Shown one piece after another: positions 53,000 to 61,073 of a DNA stretch of 64,000 bases. Origin of the DNA: CAUPWF01 sp964369425 (GTDB lineage: Bacteria > Bacillota > Clostridia > Lachnospirales > Lachnospiraceae); assembly GCA_964369425.1 (NCBI GenBank), contig CAYJGW010000005.1, positions 1-64,000 of the forward strand, written 5' to 3'. Every line of letters begins with the position of its first letter. The stretch's first letter is position 1. The translations under genes and the position numbers were made by a program. The notes below the pieces were generated by a model, which worked only from the letters and a program-made list of their open reading frames with translations, was not told where the DNA came from and ran no database searches.

Positions 53000-53028
53000 A
53001 AAATATCATATTTTCAGGAATATGTCAA
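53000..53028 (-). promoter_or_regulatory. promoter of the kinase/GH13_18/lacI4/araC unit
   Basis: On the minus strand TTGACA (53023-53028), exactly 17 bases, TATTTT (53000-53005). The -35 lies within the 30-bp dyad. Confidence 0.8.
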
Positions 53029-53045
53029 CCGATTAACATATTCCT
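53016..53045. promoter_or_regulatory. 30-bp near-palindromic operator
   Basis: The outer arms AGGAATATGT and ACATATTCCT are perfect, the inner part CAACC/GATTA pairs with two mismatches, and the centre is CpG, as in LacI-family operators. 13 of 15 base pairs are symmetric. It covers the -35 box of the kinase operon, so LacI4 (encoded in the same operon) is the best candidate ligand. Confidence 0.8.
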
Positions 53046-53055
53046 AAAAATAGAT

Positions 53056-53091
53056 GGCTGCAATGAAACATTGATAGATTTCATTACAACC
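53056..53091 (-). terminator. terminator of cluster 3 ABC operon
   Basis: GGTTGTAATGAAA pairs with TTTCATTGCAGCC (one wobble), followed on the minus strand by ATCTATTTTTA. It lies 10 bases after the oxidoreductase stop and separates the ABC operon from the kinase promoter. Confidence 0.8.
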
Positions 53092-53101
53092 ACGTTCTAA
53101 A

Positions 53102-54181
53102 TCACTTAGCCCATATTTGGGTAGTGGTTTCAATTGTTTGATATGGATTCTCCAAAGCCTCATCCATCTTCAAACTTAAATACATATCTTGTAAAGCTTC
53201 CTCTAGACTATAAAATCCTTTTCCACTTTCAAGATATTCATTCATTTTTAACATACACGTCGCAACTGCGATTTCATCATCATTTAAACGTGCATATTCA
53301 AAAGGATTCTTATATAAGAATTCCTCACCAAGCATGATTCCATAGTGTGCCCATTCTTGATTATTGTAAATCCCCATATCTTTTCTGACAAGTTCTTGTG
53401 TAACAGGTATATTGGTTTGTGATAGATATCTTATCACCAAATCATCTATTTCTCCTCTTGTTCCTTGAACATTCAACTGTCTCGTTCTTATAAACGAGTG
53501 GTATTGTGCTGGATCTGAAAAATCAAAATAAGCTACTTTTCCATTCTCGTATTCAATAGTCAATCGATCTCTTCTTGAATCTACAATTTCACCATCAAAG
53601 ACCATGCCCCCTCTTCCAAAAGTCTCAGTTAATTTAAAGACATATCGTTTTCCTGTGATTTTACAATTCATAAATGCTGTATCTAGGTACTGGCGAATAA
53701 TACTTATTCCATGATATCCATGCAATGATGAAATATTAATATTTTGCACCTCTCCTATTTTACCATCACTGATAGCTTTCCCCCATGCTGCATATAGTGG
53801 TTGTGCAAAGTATTGCTCTGCTATTTGGATTTTTGCGTCATTTTTCTTGGCATCATTCCAAACTTTTTCTAACGCTTCAACTGTCTCACCAGGTGGTGTT
53901 TCACAAAGTACTGGAATATTTTTTTGAAATAATGTTTGTAAATAATCAGAAACAATTCCCCTTTTTATTGATAGTACCACATACAATGGGTTCGTCTCTA
54001 ATAGTTCATCTAGGCTTTGTACTACTTTTACACCAAATTTCTTTGCGAATGCCTCTCCTTTTTCTTTGTCACGAATCAATACTGCTGATAACTCAAATAA
54101 TTCTGGCACATGCTTTGCAATTCTAATATAAAATTCTGCTCGCCAACCTGACCCTATGAGTCCAAATCTAATCTTACTCAT
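53102..54181 (-). CDS. Gfo/Idh/MocA-family oxidoreductase
   Basis: A 359-residue NAD(P)-dependent sugar oxidoreductase: Rossmann motif GLIGSGWRAEFYIRIA at the start, and a middle domain of the MocA type. The canonical EKP of the family reads CETPPGE near residue 95, so the usual catalytic Lys is replaced by Thr; the adjacent QYFAQPL conserved stretch and the C-terminal DEIAVATCMLKMNEYL are intact. Neighbouring oxidoreductases of this family in phosphorylase clusters (for example ycjS in E. coli) oxidise glycosides at C3. Function here is inferred only. Start ATG at 54181; 26 bases after the aldo/keto reductase stop. Confidence 0.85.
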   Translation of the reverse strand: MSKIRFGLIGSGWRAEFYIRIAKHVPELFELSAVLIRDKEKGEAFAKKFGVKVVQSLDELLETNPLYVVLSIKRGIVSDYLQTLFQKNIPVLCETPPGETVEALEKVWNDAKKNDAKIQIAEQYFAQPLYAAWGKAISDGKIGEVQNINISSLHGYHGISIIRQYLDTAFMNCKITGKRYVFKLTETFGRGGMVFDGEIVDSRRDRLTIEYENGKVAYFDFSDPAQYHSFIRTRQLNVQGTRGEIDDLVIRYLSQTNIPVTQELVRKDMGIYNNQEWAHYGIMLGEEFLYKNPFEYARLNDDEIAVATCMLKMNEYLESGKGFYSLEEALQDMYLSLKMDEALENPYQTIETTTQIWAK

Positions 54182-54207
54182 TAATTTTCATCCTCTCTAT
54201 GTTTTCT

Positions 54208-55104
54208 CTATGGTACATCATATCCCCTAGATGCTGCAAGTATTTGATACCATTCATCGTAAGAAAGTTCAATATTTAACCCTTCTATTGCCTTTTTCAT
54301 ACGCTCAATCTTCATTGTACCAGTGACTGCTGCAATTTCTACTGGTTGTGCAAATAACCATGCATACATAATTGTGTCAATCGTTACATTGTGTGTTTCT
54401 GCAATTGCTCCCAAAACTCTACGTAATCGAAGCGACTGCTCATCTTCACCTACAAAAACACTTCCACCTCCTAATGGTGACCATGACATTAACGGCATTC
54501 TTCTAGTCAGTGCATCATCTGTGACACCATTAAAGAAATTGTCAACTGTTTTTACAGAGAGTTCCATTTGATTCGTTACAATCGGTACATTCAGATAACT
54601 TTGTAACATTTGAATTTGAGATGGCATAAAATTAGAAACTCCAACACTTAATACCTTTTTTGATTTTATAACTGATTCTAATGCCTCTGCTGTTTCTTGA
54701 GGATGTGCCAATGGATCTGGTCTGTGTATAAGTAATACGTCTATATAGTCAGTATTTAATTTTCTCAGTGATTCATCTACTTCTTTTTCAATTTGTTCTT
54801 TCGTAGATTTATAATAAATCGTTTTGTTGCCTTCTACACCAGGCAAAACAATTCCTGTCTTCGTTATAATTTCCATTCTTTCTCTTAAAGATGGCTTTAC
54901 TTTTAATACAGCATCTCCAAATATTTCTTCGCATGTATAGCATCCATATACTGGTGCATGATCATATGATGTTACACCAAGTTCCAAGCACAACTCCACA
55001 AACTCTAAAAGTTTATCTCCTTCTAACTGACTATCTTTTGTTCTCATACACCCTGCAACCACTGCTGATAAACTAATATCATTGTTTAATTTTATTCTCT
55101 TCAT
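54208..55104 (-). CDS. aldo/keto reductase, YdhF type
   Basis: A 298-residue aldo/keto reductase barrel with the tetrad Asp in SYDHAPVYG, Tyr in the same motif, Lys in ITKTGI and His in LLIHRPDPL. The first residues (IKLNNDISLSAVVAGCMRT) and the NADP-binding C-terminus (AVTGTMKIERMKKAIEG) match the YdhF group of sugar and keto-aldehyde reductases. It sits between the permease (16 bases upstream) and the oxidoreductase, so a role in handling a keto-sugar or aldehyde intermediate is likely. The substrate is unknown. Confidence 0.9.
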   Translation of the reverse strand: MKRIKLNNDISLSAVVAGCMRTKDSQLEGDKLLEFVELCLELGVTSYDHAPVYGCYTCEEIFGDAVLKVKPSLRERMEIITKTGIVLPGVEGNKTIYYKSTKEQIEKEVDESLRKLNTDYIDVLLIHRPDPLAHPQETAEALESVIKSKKVLSVGVSNFMPSQIQMLQSYLNVPIVTNQMELSVKTVDNFFNGVTDDALTRRMPLMSWSPLGGGSVFVGEDEQSLRLRRVLGAIAETHNVTIDTIMYAWLFAQPVEIAAVTGTMKIERMKKAIEGLNIELSYDEWYQILAASRGYDVP

Positions 55105-55120
55105 TTTTCTCTCACTTTCT

Positions 55121-55963
55121 TTATTCTTTTACTCCACCTGTTGTTAATCCAGCCACAATCTTCTTTTGGAAGATTAGCACTAATAGAATTAGCGGTACGG
55201 TAACCACAATGGATCCTGCTGCCATATCACCCCATGGTAACTCATAGTTACTTGGGAATAACGCAATTCCTACTGGAACTGTTCTCATCATATTATCTGT
55301 CATAAACGTCAGTGCATAAATATATTCGTTCCACGCATTTATAAATACTATTAAAGCTACAGAAAATGCTGCCGGTTTAATCAATGGTAACATAATTATA
55401 AAAAATATTTTTGCTCGTGAACAACCATCGATAGATGCTGCTTCTTCAAACCCCTTTGGTAATTGACTAAAAAAGTTAGTTAATAACCAAATCGATAGAG
55501 GCAATGCAAACGTTGTATACGGTAACACTAATCCCGCATAAGTATTGAGTAATCCAGCTTCTCTTAACAATAGGTAAATCGGGCTTAATGTTGCAATTGT
55601 TGGAAACATAGATATACTAAGTATTGTCATTAACATTATTTTTTTCCCTTTGAATCGTAACCTTGCTAACGCATATGCTGCTGATGCACCGATTAAAATA
55701 CTAAGGGCTGTCGTTGTTGAAGCTACTACTAAACTGTTAAAAAGATATCGTCCAAAGGGATGTTTGTCAAACACATTAAAATAAAATTCTATATGGGCTT
55801 CACTTGGGATCCATTTCGCAGGTATCGCAGCTATTTCATCCAAAGGTTTTATAGATGTCATAAATTGCCAAAAGAACGGAAAAACTATAATTCCTATAAA
55901 TGCAATCACAAATATGTAAAATAATGTTTTTTTCGCTATCACCTTCCATTTTTCTTCTTTCAT
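55121..55963 (-). CDS. CUT1 sugar ABC permease, MalG-like (cluster 3)
   Basis: A 280-residue permease with six hydrophobic helices and the EAA loop EEAASIDGCSRAKIFFIIMLP near residue 185. The ATG at 55963 is preceded by AGGAGGA, which overlaps the alternative ATG two codons before. Seven to thirteen bases follow the previous permease gene, so the two are coupled. Confidence 0.94.
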   Translation of the reverse strand: MKEEKWKVIAKKTLFYIFVIAFIGIIVFPFFWQFMTSIKPLDEIAAIPAKWIPSEAHIEFYFNVFDKHPFGRYLFNSLVVASTTTALSILIGASAAYALARLRFKGKKIMLMTILSISMFPTIATLSPIYLLLREAGLLNTYAGLVLPYTTFALPLSIWLLTNFFSQLPKGFEEAASIDGCSRAKIFFIIMLPLIKPAAFSVALIVFINAWNEYIYALTFMTDNMMRTVPVGIALFPSNYELPWGDMAAGSIVVTVPLILLVLIFQKKIVAGLTTGGVKE

Positions 55964-55976
55964 AGTCATTCCTCCT

Positions 55977-56882
55977 CTAAAAATCTGTTAATCTATCCCC
56001 AAGAACTCTCATATAGATTAAACTTATTATAAATACAACTGCAAAGATTAAAACTGCCAATGCCGATCCGTAACCAAAATCTAGGAACTTCATCAAGTTA
56101 TTATATGCATATATCGAAATACTTTCTGTACCATTTGCACCACCGGTCATTACAGAGATAAGATCAAATACTCTAAAAGCATCCAATGTTCTAAATAACA
56201 ATGCAACCACTACAGTATTTTTTACCGTTGGCAAAGTTACTTGTGTAAATCGGCTCCATATACCTGCTCCATCAATACTAGCAGCTTCATATAATTCTTC
56301 TGGTACCATTTGTAGACCTGCAAGAATCAAAAGTGCCATGTATGGTGCTGTTTTCCATACGTCTGCAATAACAAGTGCCATGAAAGATCCGCTTGATGTA
56401 CTAAGCCATGCTTGATAGGCATCAATGATACCTAACCTATGTAAAACATCATTAAAAACACCATACTGATCATTGTATATAAATTTCCACATTAGTGCAG
56501 ATACCGATGTTGGTATCGCCCATGGTATTAGTATCGCTGCTCTAACCAACCCTTTTCCTTTAAATGCTTTATTCATTATGATTGCTGCTGTAAATCCCAG
56601 TAACAGTTCCAAAGATACAGTCGTTACTGTAAACTTTAGTGTAAATATGATTGATTCAATTGCTCGTTCATCCTGAAAAATATTCATATAGTTCTCTGCA
56701 CCTATAAAAGGATAACCGCTTGCAGGATCTGTTAATACCATCTCGTGTAAACTCAGCCAGACTGTCCTCAAAATTGGATATACTGCAATTATTGCCAAAA
56801 CAACCAATGCAGGTGCCATCATAATCCACGCTGCAATGCTCTCTTTTTCTTCTATCGTTCTTCGTTTATTTATCTTATTCAT
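55977..56882 (-). CDS. CUT1 sugar ABC permease, MalF-like (cluster 3)
   Basis: A 301-residue permease: first helix AAWIMMAPALVVLAIIAVYP, EAA loop YEAASIDGAGIWSRFTQVTLP near residue 215, and a last helix LAVLIFAVVFIISLIY. The ATG at 56882 follows GGAGACAATA; the longer frame from 56903 has no better RBS. It pairs with the next gene product to form the channel. Confidence 0.94.
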   Translation of the reverse strand: MNKINKRRTIEEKESIAAWIMMAPALVVLAIIAVYPILRTVWLSLHEMVLTDPASGYPFIGAENYMNIFQDERAIESIIFTLKFTVTTVSLELLLGFTAAIIMNKAFKGKGLVRAAILIPWAIPTSVSALMWKFIYNDQYGVFNDVLHRLGIIDAYQAWLSTSSGSFMALVIADVWKTAPYMALLILAGLQMVPEELYEAASIDGAGIWSRFTQVTLPTVKNTVVVALLFRTLDAFRVFDLISVMTGGANGTESISIYAYNNLMKFLDFGYGSALAVLIFAVVFIISLIYMRVLGDRLTDF

Positions 56883-56931
56883 TATTGTCTCCATTTCCAA
56901 CAACTAATTTTAGTGTCTCATTAGACAACTA

Positions 56932-56955
56932 TAGAGGTCTAGTGGTAGACCTCTA
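56932..56955 (-). other. intra-operon stem-loop between SBP3 and permease
   Basis: TAGAGGTCTA pairs perfectly with TAGACCTCTA around GTGG. Third copy of the pattern seen at 33747 and 43667, in the same operon position. Confidence 0.7.
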
Positions 56956-56968
56956 CGTTTAACACATG

Positions 56969-58270
56969 TTACTCAGCGCCTATTTCTTCTACTTCTGTCT
57001 GTAAACTACTTAAAGCTTCTTCTACTGTTACTTGTCCTGTTAATGCTTGATGTACATTTCTTTGAATCGCATCTGATACTTTTGCGTATTGTGGTGACTT
57101 CGGTCTTGATTTTCCACCTTCAATAATACCGTAGAAATCTGCATAAAAAGGTATTTCTTCTAATATTTCTGCATCTTCATATACTGACTTCACAACTGGT
57201 GGTTGAGATGAGATTAATGTCATTTCTTTTTGTGTATCTGGGCTAACCATAAATTCAATAAACTCAATTGCTGCTTCCTTTTGTGTATCTGAGATTGCAT
57301 TATTTACAACTAAATCTAATCCACCTAAACACGAATGTGGCTCTGAACCTTGTGGACCTATTGGTAAAGTTGTTGCCCCAATCTTTCCTGTAACTTGTGA
57401 ATCTTCACCTTGTCCACTTGTCCAAAAACCAGACCAGTCACGAATAAATAAACATTTTCCTTCTTTGAATACCTGCTCACTTTCAGTTTCAGTATATGTA
57501 GTCACTCCTTCTGGTGCATATTCATCTACAAATTTTTTCATTATTTCTGTTGCTTCTACATTCTGTGGAGTATCAATAACAGGTTCGCCTGATTCATCTA
57601 AAATATCGCCTCCATTATTCCAAATATATTCTACCCAGTTTGTTACCAATGCTTCTGACTGTGCTGCTTGGAAATCCGCACCGTATTCAATTCCACCAAT
57701 TCCTACTGCTTGATCAGCTAATGCCATCCAACCTTCATAAGTTGTAGGCACTTCTACACCTAATTCATCAATAACATCTTGTCTATAGAAAAGAACGCTG
57801 GAGTTTGTAAACCAAGGTGCCGCAACTAGTTTTCCATCATAGGTAGCTGCTTCTACTGTTCCTTCTATCATTGTATCTGTAATACTGCTGTCTAGTTCTT
57901 CACTTAAATCCATTAACCAACCTGCTGAAGCAAATTCTGCAATATATACAACATCCAATCCCATAATATCAATGCTTGTATCTCCCGATGCCAACTTATT
58001 TACAAAGTCATCATGAACAACATTTGCATCTTGAGGCAACAATACCGTTTCCACAACAATCTCATCTTGTGATTCATTAAACATATCTACGATTTCTTGT
58101 GTTGGCTCTCCTACACCTTGATCAAATGAAAATCTTAAGGTTACTACATCCTCTCCTCCACTTTCACTTGCATCTTGATTCTCACCACTGCCTCCACATC
58201 CAACTAATGAGAACATCATCATACCTGCAACCACTGTTGCAATCAATTGTTTTACTTTTTTACTCTTCAT
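56969..58270 (-). CDS. sugar-binding lipoprotein, CUT1 family (SBP3)
   Basis: A 433-residue solute-binding lipoprotein; lipobox SLVGCGGSG. Landmarks: VTLRFSFDQGVGEPTQEIVDMFN, IMGLDVVYIAEFASAGWL, VAAPWFTNSSVLFYRQDV, VEYIWNNGGDILDESGEP and PHSCLGGLDLVVN. It feeds a sugar or glycoside to the permeases downstream. The ligand is probably a compound used by the oxidoreductase/AKR and GH13_18/kinase genes. An ideal RBS (GGGAGGAAG) precedes the ATG. Confidence 0.95.
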   Translation of the reverse strand: MKSKKVKQLIATVVAGMMMFSLVGCGGSGENQDASESGGEDVVTLRFSFDQGVGEPTQEIVDMFNESQDEIVVETVLLPQDANVVHDDFVNKLASGDTSIDIMGLDVVYIAEFASAGWLMDLSEELDSSITDTMIEGTVEAATYDGKLVAAPWFTNSSVLFYRQDVIDELGVEVPTTYEGWMALADQAVGIGGIEYGADFQAAQSEALVTNWVEYIWNNGGDILDESGEPVIDTPQNVEATEIMKKFVDEYAPEGVTTYTETESEQVFKEGKCLFIRDWSGFWTSGQGEDSQVTGKIGATTLPIGPQGSEPHSCLGGLDLVVNNAISDTQKEAAIEFIEFMVSPDTQKEMTLISSQPPVVKSVYEDAEILEEIPFYADFYGIIEGGKSRPKSPQYAKVSDAIQRNVHQALTGQVTVEEALSSLQTEVEEIGAE

Positions 58271-58303
58271 TTTTCTTCCTCCCTTGAATGGTATTATTAT
58301 TTG

Positions 58304-58323
58304 ATAGGAAAGCGCTTTCCTAT
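58304..58323. promoter_or_regulatory. perfect 20-bp LacI-type palindrome of cluster 3
   Basis: ATAGGAAAGCGCTTTCCTAT is a perfect inverted repeat with central CpG, 33 bases before the SBP3 start and 27 bases behind the lacI3 stop. LacI3 is the expected binder. Confidence 0.8.
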
Positions 58324-58350
58324 TCTTTATAAAATTAAGCTGTCGCCAGC

Positions 58351-59367
58351 CTATTTTATTCTTTGAACTGTATTTCTTCTAATTATTTTATGTCCAACAT
58401 AATGTGTCATTGGCTCTTTTTCTTTATTCTCTATCAAATCCATCAAAACTTCTCCGGCCTTGACTCCTTCATTAAAGTACGATATTCTCACCGTAGATAA
58501 TCTAGGTTGAAAATATTCTGCAATTTCTAAATCATCAAATCCTATAACTGATATTTCTTCTGGTACCTTAACATTAACACTTAGTAAAAACTGAATGGCA
58601 CCTATAGCCATCACATCATTTCCAGCCAAAACTGCTGTTGGAAGTTGGGTATTCTCTTCATAAATCTTCTTCATACTACTATATCCATGCTGTAGTGAAA
58701 ATTCACCTTGCTCAATATAAGTATCTGTAAGTTCAATATTATGTCGTTGCAAGGCCTCTGTATATCCTCTCAGTCTTTTCTTACCTGATGAAAAGTCATG
58801 CTTTGGGCCTCCTATATAAGCAATTCTTTCATGACCATTGTTAATTAAAAATTCTGTTGCATCATTTACAGCTGCCACATTGTCATGTACAACCGTATGT
58901 AGGATTCCATCTCCTACTGAGCATTCTTGTGTTACTAAAACAACTGGATAGTCCTTTGTTTTCATAACATCCACCAACTCTTGATCCACATCTATCCCTG
59001 CGTATAACACTCCATCTATCTGGCGCTCTTCTAGTATTTCTAGTAACTTCAGTTCACTTTCTCTTTTCCCACCAGATTCACATACCATAATTGTATATTC
59101 TTTATCAGAACAAGCATTATTAATTCCCTTTAGTAATGCACCAAAAACTGCATTGGAGATATCTGGGACAATGGCTCCGATTAGATTTGTTCTTTTGGTA
59201 ACCAAACCACGCGCTAACGTATTTGGTTTAAAATTATTTTTCTTAATCACTGCATATACTTTATCTCTTAAATCTTGATTTACCGGCTTAGTGTTATTTA
59301 TTACTCTAGATACTGTCGATATCGACACACCTGCCTCTTTTGCTATATCAGCTATCGTAGTTGCCAT
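58351..59367 (-). CDS. LacI-family repressor (LacI3), probable regulator of cluster 3
   Basis: A 338-residue LacI/GalR regulator: HTH TIADIAKEAGVSISTVSRVINN, hinge, effector domain with VIGFDDLEIAEYFQPRLSTVRIS and HKIIRRNTV at the end. It lies directly upstream of SBP3 on the same strand, and its own promoter has an operator of similar shape (59389-59404), so autoregulation and control of the ABC operon are likely. Confidence 0.94.
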   Translation of the reverse strand: MATTIADIAKEAGVSISTVSRVINNTKPVNQDLRDKVYAVIKKNNFKPNTLARGLVTKRTNLIGAIVPDISNAVFGALLKGINNACSDKEYTIMVCESGGKRESELKLLEILEERQIDGVLYAGIDVDQELVDVMKTKDYPVVLVTQECSVGDGILHTVVHDNVAAVNDATEFLINNGHERIAYIGGPKHDFSSGKKRLRGYTEALQRHNIELTDTYIEQGEFSLQHGYSSMKKIYEENTQLPTAVLAGNDVMAIGAIQFLLSVNVKVPEEISVIGFDDLEIAEYFQPRLSTVRISYFNEGVKAGEVLMDLIENKEKEPMTHYVGHKIIRRNTVQRIK

Positions 59368-59388
59368 CTTTTCATCCCACTTCCTTTT

Positions 59389-59404
59389 GTGAAAAGGTTT
59401 TCCT
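59389..59404. promoter_or_regulatory. operator candidate at the lacI3 promoter
   Basis: Minus strand AGGAAAACCTTTTCAC, an imperfect dyad resembling the SBP3 operator AGGAAAGCGCTTTCCT in one half. It lies about 22 bases before the lacI3 start and just downstream of the promoter. Confidence 0.5.
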
Positions 59405-59414
59405 GTTTTTTATT

Positions 59415-59443
59415 ATACTATCATCTCACCATTCTTTCGTCAA
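59415..59443 (-). promoter_or_regulatory. promoter of lacI3
   Basis: On the minus strand TTGACG (59438-59443), 17 bases, TAGTAT (59415-59420). A TATAAT lies 3 bases further on. Confidence 0.55.
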
Positions 59444-59530
59444 TAGTTTCTCTGCATAACTCAGTTATTTTGACCTTATTCACAAAAATGCACCTACTTT
59501 TTTATACAGTTTGCACAATAGGAATGCATA

Positions 59531-59572
59531 AATCCCAGCGAGGACAACTCTGGTAGTTGCTTCACTGGGATT
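59531..59572 (-). terminator. hairpin after the patatin-like gene
   Basis: AATCCCAG pairs with CTGGGATT, with an inner stem AACTC..GTTGC-like segment. It lies about 30 bases past the patatin stop codon; T-run weak (TTTATG on the minus strand). Confidence 0.5.
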
Positions 59573-59603
59573 CTACTATTGTTATTAGGTATCTTCATTC
59601 TTA

Positions 59604-60458
59604 TCACGCACTTAGATATTTCATCAAATTTTCAAATTCATCACTCATTAGTTGATAACCATGTTGAAACAACTCATTCAATTTTATGGCATCGTTTTCC
59701 ATTCGAGATACCAACGAAGATTGTGGTCTTATCACAAATATTTTTCCTTCTCTTTCCAATTGTTCTATCTGATCTAAACTATGGTTATATTCTAAATGTC
59801 TTTGTTCCTTGCTTTCGACCAAATTGGGGTATTTCTGATATAACTTAGATATCAATGTACTTTCCACTTTTCCAGAAGGTGACTTTCTATATCCATACTG
59901 CCTAGTAAGTACTATCACGATTTTTTCTTCGCCCAAAGACTTTGCTTTTTCTATAGGAATGGAAACCGACATTCCTCCGTCTAAGTATGGCTTTCCATCA
60001 ATTTTCACAATAGGTGTGATTATTGGCAAACTGCAAGATGCGCGACAAATATTGAATAAGCAATCTTTATTTTCTTTTTCTTCTAAAAATTCAGCCTCTC
60101 CATTTTCGCAATTAGTAACCCCTATTATACAACGCATCTTTGACTTTGAATAAGTATCAAAATCAAAAGGATAAATATGGTTAGGATATGCTTCGAACAT
60201 CGTATCCATATCCACAAAACTGTGAGTCTTAAGATATGTTTTTACGCTTAAATTAAAAGGAGATTTTTTTTCATGAATCATACAATCTTTTGTTCTTCCA
60301 ATTTGTTTTGATACGTAATCGACTGCGTTACATGCCCCTACTGAAACTCCAATTACATTCAATAAATATATATTTTTCTCCATTAGGTAATCCAAAACAC
60401 CTGCTGTAAATACCCCACGAGAACCTCCACCTTCTAATACAATCGTTCCTTGTGTCAT
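59604..60458 (-). CDS. patatin-like phospholipase
   Basis: A 284-residue patatin-family acyl hydrolase. The oxyanion motif GGGSRG lies near residue 11, the nucleophile Ser in GVSVGA near residue 40, and the catalytic Asp in DGG (YLDGGMS) near residue 158. The family (RssA/YjjU-like) cleaves acyl chains from lipids. No signal peptide, so it is probably cytoplasmic or membrane-associated. It follows the toxin gene of pair 2 by 11 bases on the same strand and may be read through from it. Confidence 0.9.
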   Translation of the reverse strand: MTQGTIVLEGGGSRGVFTAGVLDYLMEKNIYLLNVIGVSVGACNAVDYVSKQIGRTKDCMIHEKKSPFNLSVKTYLKTHSFVDMDTMFEAYPNHIYPFDFDTYSKSKMRCIIGVTNCENGEAEFLEEKENKDCLFNICRASCSLPIITPIVKIDGKPYLDGGMSVSIPIEKAKSLGEEKIVIVLTRQYGYRKSPSGKVESTLISKLYQKYPNLVESKEQRHLEYNHSLDQIEQLEREGKIFVIRPQSSLVSRMENDAIKLNELFQHGYQLMSDEFENLMKYLSA

Positions 60459-60469
60459 ACCTTTACCTC

Positions 60470-60781
60470 CTAAGAAAATAACTCAGTGTATTCCGTCTGC
60501 GTATCTGCAATATGGTATACATAAATTATGTTATCTAACCACCGAAAGATAGAAACATATCGCTTGCATATCACCATACGATAGCCTTGATCATTCAGCC
60601 ATTTATCTGGCGTTAACGATCCTGAATCTGGAAACATTTCTAGTCGTTCAATGCTACTAAGAATATTATCTGTCACTTTGATTGCAGAATCAATTCCAAA
60701 TCTAATGAAATAATAATCTTCAATCTTCTTTAAATCCTCCCATGCGGTTGGTAAAATCTCAACGTTACATCTCTTTTGCAC
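60470..60781 (-). CDS. RelE/ParE-family toxin (pair 2)
   Basis: A 103-residue ParE/RelE-fold toxin: ILPTAWEDLKKIEDYYFIRFGIDSAIKVTDNIL (helical hairpin), LEMFPDSGSLTP, YRMVICKRYVSIFRWLD, and IYVYHIADTQTEY. Starts at GTG 60781 with AAAGGA upstream; the antitoxin stop overlaps it by 17 bases, so it is coupled. Same layout as the toxin at 36659-36970 and probably paralogous. Confidence 0.9.
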   Translation of the reverse strand: MQKRCNVEILPTAWEDLKKIEDYYFIRFGIDSAIKVTDNILSSIERLEMFPDSGSLTPDKWLNDQGYRMVICKRYVSIFRWLDNIIYVYHIADTQTEYTELFS

Positions 60782-61031
60782 GTGCTATTAATTCCTTTCT
60801 TGCTTCTGAAATACTTCTTGTCTTTGCTCCGTTCATTCTTTCACTTTCTGCTTGCATAATCTTTGCTCGAAGTTCCAATGCTTGCTCTCTTTTCTCAAAG
60901 GCATCAATATTCATAAAAACTCCATCACCTTCTCCATTTTTAGTTATATAAATCGGTTCGTTTGTTTTCTTTGCTAAATTAGATATTGATGCATAATCAT
61001 TTCTTAGTGTTGCTGAAGCTTTAATTATCAT
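60765..61031 (-). CDS. Phd/YefM-family antitoxin (pair 2)
   Basis: An 88-residue antitoxin: IIKASATLRNDYASISNLAKKTNEPIYITKNGEGDGVFM is the DNA-binding N-terminus. AAAGGATG precedes the ATG at 61031. It shares LRNDY and the YITKNGEG stretch with the antitoxin of pair 1. The C-terminus is Arg/Lys/Glu-rich and overlaps the toxin start. Confidence 0.91.
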   Translation of the reverse strand: MIIKASATLRNDYASISNLAKKTNEPIYITKNGEGDGVFMNIDAFEKREQALELRAKIMQAESERMNGAKTRSISEARKELIARAKEM

Positions 61032-61059
61032 TACGTTCATCCTTTCGTATCATTTTATT

Positions 61060-61073
61060 GATATAATTATATC
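61060..61073. promoter_or_regulatory. perfect 14-bp palindrome at the TA pair 2 promoter
   Basis: GATATAATTATATC is a perfect dyad on the -10 box; probable antitoxin operator for autorepression. Confidence 0.6.
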
